Source: Chitinophaga pinensis (GTDB taxonomy: Bacteria; Bacteroidota; Bacteroidia; UKL13-3). From it: a stretch of DNA of 41,922 nucleotides. The stretch is taken from the NCBI GenBank assembly GCA_945861965.1, contig CAMAWM010000018.1, forward strand, positions 1 through 41,922. The letters run 5' to 3'. Under the pieces are notes generated by a model. It had not been told where the DNA came from. It made no database searches and saw only the letters and a program-made list of their open reading frames with translations. A program made the position numbers and the translations under genes. Numbering within the stretch: position 1 is the stretch's first letter; every line of letters begins with the position of its first letter. Below are positions 26,735-35,100 of the stretch, one piece after another.

Positions 26735-26968
26735 ATGAAGAAAATCTACACTCAAGAAGATTTATTAAAATACATTTACAAGGAAACAACTCATCAAGAA
26801 AACAAATCCATCGAGTTGGCATTAATCTTTGATGATACTTTGGAAAGCCAATACAGAAAACTGCTTGAAGGCGTAAATGTGTTGAATCAAATTAGCGAAC
26901 GACCAAGCGAAGAAAGTATTGATACAATACTACAGTTTGCTAAAGAAACTAATAGTCAACACGCATAG
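26735..26968 (+). CDS. Small hypothetical protein, Bacteroidota-type
   Basis: A 77-aa acidic soluble protein (KKIYTQEDLLKYIYKETTHQ ... RPSEESIDTILQFAKET). The opening 'DLLKYIYKE' and the closing 'PSEESIDTILQFAK' are a pattern I associate with short Bacteroidota proteins of unknown role, somewhat like the N-terminal part of anti-sigma factors, but without a zinc-binding His-Cys-Cys set. No signal peptide or membrane helix. It stands alone between two minus-strand operons, ending 4 bp before the convergent lipoprotein gene. A coding call is supported by its own ATG, clean codon structure and strand isolation. Confidence 0.65.
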   Translation: MKKIYTQEDLLKYIYKETTHQENKSIELALIFDDTLESQYRKLLEGVNVLNQISERPSEESIDTILQFAKETNSQHA

Positions 26969-26972
26969 TTTA

Positions 26973-27512
26973 TTAATAATTTATTGCGGTAATTTTGAAA
27001 GTGGCTCCATTTGGTTTAAACCATATTTGACCATCTTTTCCAGCCATACATCCTTCTTTGTTTCTAAATAGTTCGTTTGGGTTTTGATTCACTAATTCTT
27101 CACAAAAAATTTCATCGAAAATGGCATCGAAATTTTCTATAAATTCCTTTTTGGTTGCAATATTACTCAAAGGAAATTTGATCAATTTTGAAATGGCTTC
27201 TTTGTTTCTCTCTTTAACTAAAAAATAAAATTGCTGATAAAATTTTATCATGTTATTTCCATTGCTAAATCCAGCATCGCTCCAACTTATTGATAAAGTG
27301 CTATCGCTGAAAACTTGCTTTTTTCTTTGAAATTCGTTTGGCAATTCTTTCATATCAACTTGCGCATTTAGCAATTCAGTTTTAGTGTTGTAAAGTTGAG
27401 TATCTGTTTTTAATTCCCATTCGTTTGCTGGATTATTGATAGCAGTTTTTTCATTTCCGCACGATGAAAACAAGAGTTGAATTCCAAACAAAATAGCTAA
27501 AATATTTTTCAT
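26973..27512 (-). CDS. Putative lipoprotein of unknown function
   Basis: The 179-aa precursor has a lipobox (LLFSSC, Cys18), so it should be a lipid-anchored envelope protein. The mature part contains LVKERNKEAISKLIKFPLSN and KKEFIENFDAIFDEIFCEEL, then MAGKDGQIWFKPNGATFKI. The 'KFPL ... F-x-x-x-Y/F-D-x-IFD' layout is seen in several small Bacteroidota lipoprotein families with a cystatin/NTF2-like look; I do not recognise a specific one. Its ATG overlaps the purB stop by 3 bp, so its translation is probably coupled to purB, though a functional link is not evident. Confidence 0.7.
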   Translation of the reverse strand: MKNILAILFGIQLLFSSCGNEKTAINNPANEWELKTDTQLYNTKTELLNAQVDMKELPNEFQRKKQVFSDSTLSISWSDAGFSNGNNMIKFYQQFYFLVKERNKEAISKLIKFPLSNIATKKEFIENFDAIFDEIFCEELVNQNPNELFRNKEGCMAGKDGQIWFKPNGATFKITAINY

Positions 27513-28840
27513 ATTCCGGTATAGTTTTGTGGTGTTATTTTTCTCATTTCACTTTTTATTTCTTCACTTATTTCAAGTTCATTAATAAATGTTTTAATAT
27601 GGGTGATTTCAATTTTTTCGTTTGTACGAGTAAGCATTTTTAATGCTTCGTAAGGATTTGGATAGCCTTCTCTTCGCAAAATAGTTTGAATTGCTTCGGC
27701 AACTACTGCCCAATTAGAATCCAAATCTTGTTTTAATTTTTCTTCGTTTAACACTAATTTATTCAAACCTTTTAATAAGGATTTAAAAGCGATTAAACTG
27801 TATCCAAACGGAACGCCAATATTTCTTAAAACGGTTGAATCGCTTAAGTCTCGCTGCAATCTTGAGATTGGTAGTTTTGCTGAAAGATGTTCAAAAACAG
27901 CATTTGCCATTCCGAAATTTCCTTCTGCATTTTCAAAATCAATTGGATTCACTTTATGAGGCATTGCGGATGATCCTATTTCGCCTTGCTTTAGTTTTTG
28001 TTTAAAATAATCCATTGAAATGTATTGCCAAACATCGCGACTAAAATCAATCAGAATTGTGTTGATTCGTTTCATGCAATCGCACATTTCAGCAATTGTA
28101 TCGTAATGCTCAATTTGAGTTGTCGGATACGAACGCGTTAAACCCAATTTTGCAACAAAATTTGCAGCAAATTTATTCCAATCAATAGTAGGGAAAGCGA
28201 CATGATGAGCATTCAAATTTCCAGTTGCTCCACCAAATTTTGCCGCATGCGAAATATTGATTAATTTATTCTTCTGAATTTCAATTCTTGTTTGAAAAAC
28301 TTGCCATTCTTTTCCTAATCGTGTTGGAGATGCTGGCTGGCCATGAGTTCTTGCCAACATGGGAATGTCTTTCCAATCTGTTGCTTGATTTTTAATTGTA
28401 CTTATCAACTCGTCAATTTGAGGGATAATGCAATTTTCTAAAGCGTGTTTAATGCTAAGTGGAATGGCGGTATTATTTATATCCTGACTTGTTAATCCAA
28501 AATGAACAAATTCTGAAATTTCTTTATATCCAATTAATTCTAATTTTTCTTTTATAAAATATTCAACCGCTTTTACATCGTGATTTGTTGTTTGTTCAAT
28601 TTCTTTAATTCGTTTTGCATCGTCAATTGAAAAATTATTGGATATTTCTTGAAGTGTTTTTTTGTCTATTTTCTTCTTATCAAGTTGAGAAAGATTCAAA
28701 TCTATTAATGCAATAAAATATTCGATCTCTACAAATACTCGGTATTTTATTAAAGCAAATTCGGAAAAATAAACTTCGAGCGCTTCTGTTTGTTTTCGGT
28801 ATCGTCCGTCTATAGGATTTATTGATGTTAATTCATTCAT
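27509..28840 (-). CDS. purB: Adenylosuccinate lyase
   Basis: The enzyme cleaves SAICAR to AICAR and adenylosuccinate to AMP, two steps of purine synthesis. I start it at ATG 28840 (MNELTSINPIDGRYRKQTEA), the standard N-terminus; the frame runs 51 bp further up but that would overlap the preceding gene. The 443-aa protein contains HFGLTSQDINNTAIPLS, ARTHGQPASPTRLGKEW with the catalytic His region, and the flexible-loop signature GSSAMPHKVNPIDFENAEGN. 'NPIDGRY' and 'QPASPT' mark the long, E. coli-like PurB group rather than the B. subtilis type. It lies 5 bp after a carboxypeptidase-D-like gene and overlaps a lipoprotein gene. Confidence 0.95.
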   Translation of the reverse strand: MNELTSINPIDGRYRKQTEALEVYFSEFALIKYRVFVEIEYFIALIDLNLSQLDKKKIDKKTLQEISNNFSIDDAKRIKEIEQTTNHDVKAVEYFIKEKLELIGYKEISEFVHFGLTSQDINNTAIPLSIKHALENCIIPQIDELISTIKNQATDWKDIPMLARTHGQPASPTRLGKEWQVFQTRIEIQKNKLINISHAAKFGGATGNLNAHHVAFPTIDWNKFAANFVAKLGLTRSYPTTQIEHYDTIAEMCDCMKRINTILIDFSRDVWQYISMDYFKQKLKQGEIGSSAMPHKVNPIDFENAEGNFGMANAVFEHLSAKLPISRLQRDLSDSTVLRNIGVPFGYSLIAFKSLLKGLNKLVLNEEKLKQDLDSNWAVVAEAIQTILRREGYPNPYEALKMLTRTNEKIEITHIKTFINELEISEEIKSEMRKITPQNYTGI

Positions 28841-28845
28841 ATGTA

Positions 28846-29475
28846 TTATTTCTTTTTTTTCTTGTTTATGGATTTTATAAACTCTGACCAAGCAAAAGCA
28901 TCAAAAACCTTCATCGGAATTGATTGCCCATTGTAATAATTTAGATCAGCTCTTTGTTGCTGATACCATCGGTAAGTTTCAATTCCGTCAAGCGATATCC
29001 CTTTTGCGAGCATATCAAATGGAACACGCCTTAAGTTGCTATAAGCCAAAGCAAGGTTGTCGTTTTTAGATCTTGATTTTACAAAATAATAATCAAACTC
29101 TTCGGGAGTCGAAAAAGGATGGATAACAAACTCGGGCAAATAAAATGTATCGTCAGCCATTCTAATTACCGTAATTAATTTTGTGTCATTAAAGTCAGAT
29201 GGGAAATGAAAAACTTGTGAAGTATATCCAATACTTGAAAAAACTAATTTGTCCTTTTTGCGTGCTACAAAAGAAAAAAAACCACTCATGTCTGCAAATG
29301 TTCCTCTGCTTGTTCCTTCGATGTGAATGCTTGCGTAAGGAACAATTTTGGTGCTGTCGTAATTTACTACAAAGCCACTAAGTTGAATTAAAGGATTGTC
29401 GTTATTTTGTTGTTGTGAGTAAACATTAGTGGTACACAATATCAATAAAACAATAAAATATATTTTTTCTCTCAT
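28846..29475 (-). CDS. Carboxypeptidase-D-like (CarboxypepD_reg) envelope protein
   Basis: A 209-aa exported protein: signal peptide MREKIYFIVLLILCTTNVYS, then a single CarboxypepD_reg-like beta-sandwich at about 28-112 (GFVVNYDSTKIVPYASIHIE, FADMSGFFSFVARKKDKLVF, IGYTSQVF). A C-terminal part follows with YLPEFVIHPFSTPEEFDYYF and a lysine-rich end. This domain usually caps TonB receptors; here it stands alone, as in many short Bacteroidota surface proteins. It lies 8 bp from the chromate transporter gene upstream and 5 bp from purB downstream, so it is inside the operon. Role unknown. Confidence 0.82.
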   Translation of the reverse strand: MREKIYFIVLLILCTTNVYSQQQNNDNPLIQLSGFVVNYDSTKIVPYASIHIEGTSRGTFADMSGFFSFVARKKDKLVFSSIGYTSQVFHFPSDFNDTKLITVIRMADDTFYLPEFVIHPFSTPEEFDYYFVKSRSKNDNLALAYSNLRRVPFDMLAKGISLDGIETYRWYQQQRADLNYYNGQSIPMKVFDAFAWSEFIKSINKKKKK

Positions 29476-29483
29476 CTAATTAA

Positions 29484-30683
29484 TTAAATAAACAACCCAA
29501 GACCAATGCAAAGTAAAACAATTATGGGATTTGGGACATGTGTAGTTAATAGCAAAAAAACCGTTGCCAATAAAACCAACATATTCAGCTCAATATTTTC
29601 TAAATCAATTACTACAGGTTGAAATAATAAATAGGCTGAAGCAATTACCAATCCGGCCGATGTTGCATTTATACCTTCAATTGCATTTTTTACTGGGCTG
29701 TAATTTTTCAACTGATTCCAAATTGGGTAAATAAAAAATATTAAAAAAATTCCTGGAAGAAAAATTGCAACTGTCCCAATAATTGCTCCCAATAATTGCC
29801 CGTGAATCCCCCAGTCTGCCATGGCCAATGCCGAAATATAAGTAGAAATACTAAACACAGGACCTGGTATTGCTTGTAAAATTCCTACACCAGCCAAAAA
29901 TTCGTTTGCCCCAAGGTAGTGTTTGAATTCTACAAATTGATTATACATCATGGGAATTAATACATGGCCGCCACCAAAAACGATACTGCCGTATCGATAA
30001 GTATTTTCAAATAACAGAATAGGTTTACTATCGAAGAGATTTCCTAATGCTGCAGCAATTAAAAATATGCCAACGAACAAAATAAAATTACTCCAATTTA
30101 TATTTTTTAATCGCGCTACTTTTTCCAATTTGCTTTTATTTACTTGGCTTGAAATAAAACCACCAATTAGTAAAAGAACAGGAAATATCAAGGGTGTTTG
30201 AGCAAGTATTCCAGCAATAGTTGCAAGTAGTAATAAAAACCAATGATAGGTTCTAGTAACAAAAAGTTGAGTTGTTTTATAGGCTGCAAAAACAATAAAT
30301 CCAACAGCCATTGGTTGAATAAATCGGAGAAATTCAAGTTTAGGATTATCTAATGCAAATTGATGAACGACAATTGCAAAAATTGTCATCAAAATAGATG
30401 CTGGCAAAATCCAAACAAATAGGGTTAGAAATGCTAAAAATGCGCCATCAATTTTATACGCTATGGCTGTAATAATTTGAGTTGAAGTTGGTCCGGGTAA
30501 AATATTGCATAAGGAGTGTAAATCTTTTAACTCATCTTCGCTCATGTACTTTTTTTTAAGTACAAATCGCTTATGAATTTGTGTAAAATGCACTTGCGGT
30601 CCGCCAAATGCCGTAAGGGCAAATTTCAAAACATCGAGCAAAAAAACGATGCGCCTGAATTGCCGTATTTTTTGTTGCTTCAA
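29484..30683 (-). CDS. chrA: Chromate transporter family protein (CHR, two-domain)
   Basis: A 399-aa inner-membrane protein with about ten to twelve hydrophobic helices in two homologous halves. The first has LTAFGGPQVHFTQIHKRFV and CNILPGPTSTQIITAIAYKI; the second has FGGGHVLIPMMYNQFVE and LQAIPGPVFSISTYISALAM. These FGG-P and PGP repeats define the long CHR family, which exports chromate in characterised members; the true physiological anion can differ. No ATG lies between the upstream stop and the first FGGP, so the start must be a TTG (30683, encoding MKQQKIRQ) or another rare codon. A TACCTTCG box 25 bp upstream may be the promoter. It heads the operon to purB. Confidence 0.87.
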   Translation of the reverse strand: MKQQKIRQFRRIVFLLDVLKFALTAFGGPQVHFTQIHKRFVLKKKYMSEDELKDLHSLCNILPGPTSTQIITAIAYKIDGAFLAFLTLFVWILPASILMTIFAIVVHQFALDNPKLEFLRFIQPMAVGFIVFAAYKTTQLFVTRTYHWFLLLLATIAGILAQTPLIFPVLLLIGGFISSQVNKSKLEKVARLKNINWSNFILFVGIFLIAAALGNLFDSKPILLFENTYRYGSIVFGGGHVLIPMMYNQFVEFKHYLGANEFLAGVGILQAIPGPVFSISTYISALAMADWGIHGQLLGAIIGTVAIFLPGIFLIFFIYPIWNQLKNYSPVKNAIEGINATSAGLVIASAYLLFQPVVIDLENIELNMLVLLATVFLLLTTHVPNPIIVLLCIGLGLFI

Positions 30684-30707
30684 TTCGTTTTTGGGGTTTT
30701 AGCAAGG

Positions 30708-30715
30708 CGAAGGTA
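30708..30715 (-). promoter_or_regulatory. Possible -7 promoter element of chrA (TACCTTCG)
   Basis: On the minus strand TACCTTCG differs by one base from the favoured Bacteroidota -7 box TACCTTTG and lies 24 bp before the TTG start of chrA. A -33 box is not evident, so support is limited. Confidence 0.3.
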
Positions 30716-30784
30716 GCAGAATTTTAATTAAAAATGATACGCCATTTGCCTGATAAAAGTTCAGAGTGCGGTTAATTTTATTGA

Positions 30785-31975
30785 TTACTGCTTTATTAAT
30801 TTCAGTGTTTGGATATTCCCACCCATTTCAACCGTAAGGAAATAAAATCCACTTTGCAGCTCAGTTACTATGTTTGGACTGCGAAGCGTCAGACCAGAAT
30901 TCACCTCAAAACTTTCGTTTAAAATTGTTCTTCCCGATAAGTCTCTCAAAATAACTTTCACTTCTTGATTTTGGGTTGAATTGATTTTGAGTAAAATATT
31001 TTCACTGAAAGGATTGGGATAGGCTTCGATCAAGCCCTCTTTCAATTCATCAAACAAATTTACACTAACAATTTTTGAGTAAGTGAAACTACCATCGTTG
31101 TCAATTATTTTCAATCTGTAGTAGATAGTCTTTTTCATGCCGAACGCAGCCAACGCATCAGTAAATTGGTAATTTTTAATTGAGTTTGAATTTTCTGCTG
31201 CTTTTACTTTGCCAACCAATAACCAATGACCAATTTCTAATGACTTTTCAATTTCAAACACCCTTGTATTAATTTCCTGAGCTGTTGTCCAGTTAACAAT
31301 GGTATTGCTTCTCATTTTATAAGCACTTATGTCGAGCAGATTTACGGGCAAGGGGTTACTGTTATCTGTACCTGTAAAGCAGGCAACATCATTTATAGCA
31401 TTTGCAGCAATTGTATTTTTAATGGTATCGACATTGCTAAGACTAGATATAAAAGCTATCCAAGGGATACCGGTATTTTTCCTTGCCAGTTTTATGTTTG
31501 TTTCGTTTGATACCTTGCCTAACCAAACATCTTTGTAATTTAAACTTAAATTATAATTATATGAACCGCTGAGTGCTGCAATATCAGTATAAAAAAACAT
31601 GTAACCATTGGCAGCATCAAGTGTTGTGGTGCCTCCAACTGTCAATTTAATTTCTACATTAGTGATTACTCCTCCATTAACATCTGTATAAACATAGTAA
31701 ACATTCGTATTTGTTCCATCGTCACGTGTACCTACCATAATATTTCCCTCCAATGGCGGGATAGTGTTCGGGTTTAATGAAAGTATCTTACTCCCTGATG
31801 AACAATATTCAGGTGCGACAGGTGAAGCTGAACCATAAATATGATGAAAGTACTGTGCATTAATGTTGCTAGTATTAAATAATATAGCTAACAATGTGAG
31901 TGTACAAAGCCTTAAACGGATTGGCAATTGAGTGGTGAGGGTAAGCATGTACCTTCTTTGTTTTGTAGTTTTCAT
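30785..31975 (-). CDS. Secreted protein with T9SS type A sorting domain
   Basis: A 396-aa exported protein. The N-terminus has a hydrophobic signal (TLTLLAILFNTSNINAQ) preceded by an unusually long basic stretch; a second Met at residue 10 could be the real start. Residues about 45-205 form a domain I do not recognise. LPVNLLDISAYKMRSNTIVN ... TTAQEINTRVFEIEKSLE is the fibronectin-like linker common before sorting domains (same pattern in the gene at 39616). The C-terminus is a type A T9SS domain (AYPNPFSENILLKINSTQNQ ... LKLIKQ). Its ELQSGFYFLTVEM is nearly identical to the end of the pseudogene at 15226-15671. Probably a surface or secreted protein; function unknown. Confidence 0.82.
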   Translation of the reverse strand: MKTTKQRRYMLTLTTQLPIRLRLCTLTLLAILFNTSNINAQYFHHIYGSASPVAPEYCSSGSKILSLNPNTIPPLEGNIMVGTRDDGTNTNVYYVYTDVNGGVITNVEIKLTVGGTTTLDAANGYMFFYTDIAALSGSYNYNLSLNYKDVWLGKVSNETNIKLARKNTGIPWIAFISSLSNVDTIKNTIAANAINDVACFTGTDNSNPLPVNLLDISAYKMRSNTIVNWTTAQEINTRVFEIEKSLEIGHWLLVGKVKAAENSNSIKNYQFTDALAAFGMKKTIYYRLKIIDNDGSFTYSKIVSVNLFDELKEGLIEAYPNPFSENILLKINSTQNQEVKVILRDLSGRTILNESFEVNSGLTLRSPNIVTELQSGFYFLTVEMGGNIQTLKLIKQ

Positions 31976-31995
31976 AACTTTAGGTTAATGAACTG

Positions 31996-32026
31996 CAAAG
32001 TATAATCAAATTTATTGTAAGTCCAA
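31996..32026 (-). promoter_or_regulatory. Putative promoter of the T9SS protein gene at 31975
   Basis: Minus strand TTGG, then TATACTTTG with 19 bases between the TTG and the TA, resembling TTTG / TAnnTTTG. The start codon is 21 bp downstream of the box, so the leader would be very short. Confidence 0.35.
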
Positions 32027-32116
32027 GTAAAATTCCAACAAAGTACATTTATTGTTAGCAAATAAAATTCTTAATTTAAATCAAAATAAAATATTTTTAC
32101 CAAATTGTTTCTGCCC

Positions 32117-35100
32117 ATGATTCAAAAATTACTTGTTGCAAATAGAGGCGAAATTGCCATTCGTGTATTGCGTGCTGCAAACGAATTGAATATACAAACA
32201 ATTGCCATTTATACATACGAAGATAGGTATAGTTTGCATCGTTATAAAGCAGACGAATCGTATCAAATTGGAGATGAATCAGAAGCTTTAAAACCTTATT
32301 TGGATATTGAAGAAATACTTGCAATTGCCAAAAACAACAAAGCAAATGCGATACATCCAGGGTATGGTTTTTTAAGTGAGAATGCAACGTTTGCAGAGCG
32401 TTGCAAAGATGAAGGAATACTTTTTATTGGGCCAGAACCTGAAGTTATGAGAAGCTTGGGCGATAAAGTAACGGCTAAAAAAATTGCGACTTCAGTCAAT
32501 GTGCCAACCATTAAAGATAGCAAGGAAATATTAACGAACATACATGTAGCGCGCAGCGAAGCTGCGCGCATACAATTTCCAATAATTATAAAATCTGCAG
32601 CAGGCGGTGGTGGCCGAGGGATGAGAGTTGTAAGAGATGAACAGCAATTAGAACGAGTATTTGACGAAGCAAAAAACGAAGCAAAAGTTGCATTTGGCGA
32701 TGGCACCGTTTTTTTTGAAAAATTTATAGATCAGCCAAAGCATATTGAAATTCAGATAATGGGCGATAATTATGGAAATATTGTCCACCTCTACGATCGC
32801 GATTGCTCTATTCAACGAAGATTTCAAAAGGTAATAGAAATAGCGCCAAGTCCATTGCTTGGCAAAAAAACCAAAGAAAAACTTTATAACTATGCATTGG
32901 CAATTTGCCGAAAAGTTAATTACAATAATATTGGAACTGTTGAGTTTTTAATTGATAAAGAAGAAAATATTTTTTTTATTGAGGTAAACCCTCGCATTCA
33001 AGTCGAACATACAATTACTGAAGAAGTAACAGGAGTTGATATTGTAAAAAATCAATTGTTGATTGCGCAAGGATTTCGACTTGATTCGCCTGAAATTAAT
33101 ATCAAACAACAAAGCGATATTAAATGCGAAGGATTTGCAATTCAATGCCGTATAACTACAGAAGATCCTTCGAATAATTTTAAGCCCGATTACGGAACTA
33201 TTATTGCCTATCGAAATGCCGGTGGTCATGGAATTAGATTGGATGAAGGAAGCAGTTATCCTGGAGTAAAAATATCTCCTTTTTTTGATTCGTTGCTAGT
33301 AAAAGTTACTGCTAAAGGTCGTTCGTTAAAGGAAACAAGCGAAAGATTAATTCGTGTGTTGCGTGAGTTTAGAATTAGGGGCGTAAAAACAAACATGGAT
33401 TTTCTTGAAAATGTTTTGAAACATCCTTTGTTTATTGAAGGAAAATGCAATGTAAATTTTATTGAGCAGCATCCTGAATTGTTCAAATTTAAAAGCAGAA
33501 AAGATAGTGGTACAAAAACGCTTAATTACCTTGCCAATATTGTAGTTAATGGAAACGAAGACATAAGTTATATTAATCCAAGAGTTCAATTTCGAAATCC
33601 AAAAATTCCCCAGTTTGATAAAAATTCAAACTGTCCAATTGGAACAAAAAATAAATTAGTTGAACTGGGAAGAGTAAAATTTATTGAACAAATAAAAAAG
33701 GAGAAATCAATTTTATTTACGGATACAACTCTTCGCGATGCTCATCAATCCTTGCTTGCAACCAGAGTTAGAACAATAGACATGTTGCGAGTTGCAGAAA
33801 GTTTCGCAAAAAATCATCCTCAGGTTTTTAGTTTAGAAATGTGGGGCGGTGCAACTTTTGATGTGGCATTAAGATTTCTTCACGAAGATCCTTGGCAACG
33901 ATTAATATTATTGCGCGAAGCAATTCCTAACATACTTTTTCAAATGCTTATTCGTGGCGCAAATGCAGTAGGATATACTGCTTACCCTGACAATTTGGTC
34001 GAAAAATTTATTGAAAAAAGTTGGGAAAATGGAGTGGATGTGTTTCGTATTTTCGATTCGCTTAATTGGTTAGATGGAATGAAAGTATCAATCAATGCAG
34101 TTAAAGAAAGAACGGAGGGGTTGTCCGAAGCTTGCATTTGTTATACCGGAGATTTTTTAGATGAAAACAAAAACAAAAAATTCAATCTGAATTATTATTT
34201 GGATTTAGCAAAGCGCCTTGAAGATGCGGGTACGCATATTCTTGGAATAAAAGATATGGCAGGTTTGCTTAAACCTTATCAAGCAGAAATATTAATTACT
34301 GAACTTAAAAAATCGCTTAACATTCCAATTCATTTACACACACACGATACTTCTTCAATTCAAACTGCCACCTATTTAAAAGCTATAGAAGCTGGAGTTG
34401 ACATTGTTGATGTTGCCATTGCAAGTATGAGTGGATTGACTTCTCAACCAAATTTCAACTCAATGCTTGCCATGTTAAAAGGAAGCAATCGCGAATGCAA
34501 AATGGATTTGAATTCGTTGAATGAATTTTCAAATTATTGGGAAGATGTGCGAGAATGGTATTATCCTTTTGAAAGTGAATTGAAATCTGGAACTGCTGAA
34601 GTTTATGAGAATGAAATTCCTGGTGGGCAGTATAGCAATCTGCGTCCGCAAGCAAGAGCATTGGGATTGGAAGATAAATTTGATCAAATAAAAAAGAATT
34701 ATGTTGATGCAAATGATTTGTTTGGCGACTTGGTAAAAGTTACTCCTTCCTCAAAAGTAGTTGGCGATATGGCATTGTTCATGGCAAGCAACAATTACAG
34801 CAAGGAAGATATTATTGCAAACGGAGATAGTATTTCGTTTCCTGATAGTGTGATTGGTTTGTTTAAAGGAGATTTAGGTCAAACGCCTGGTGGTTTTCCG
34901 AAAGAGTTACAAAAAATAATTTTAAAGAATATTGAACCGTTTACAAACAGACCAAACGAACATTTAACACCCATAGATTTTGATTCTGAATTTAAAGATT
35001 TTATAGAAACATTTGGCAATGAATATTCATTTCTTGATTTTTTAAGTTTCAAATTTTATCCAAAAGTATTTGAGCAATATGCTGCCAAACGACAATTGAT

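Noticed and set aside
32097..32706. Two antisense open frames (96 and 136 codons) over the start of pyc
   Set aside because: They mirror the strongly conserved pyruvate carboxylase frame, have no recognisable protein features, and one is merely the reverse of low-complexity AT-rich codons.
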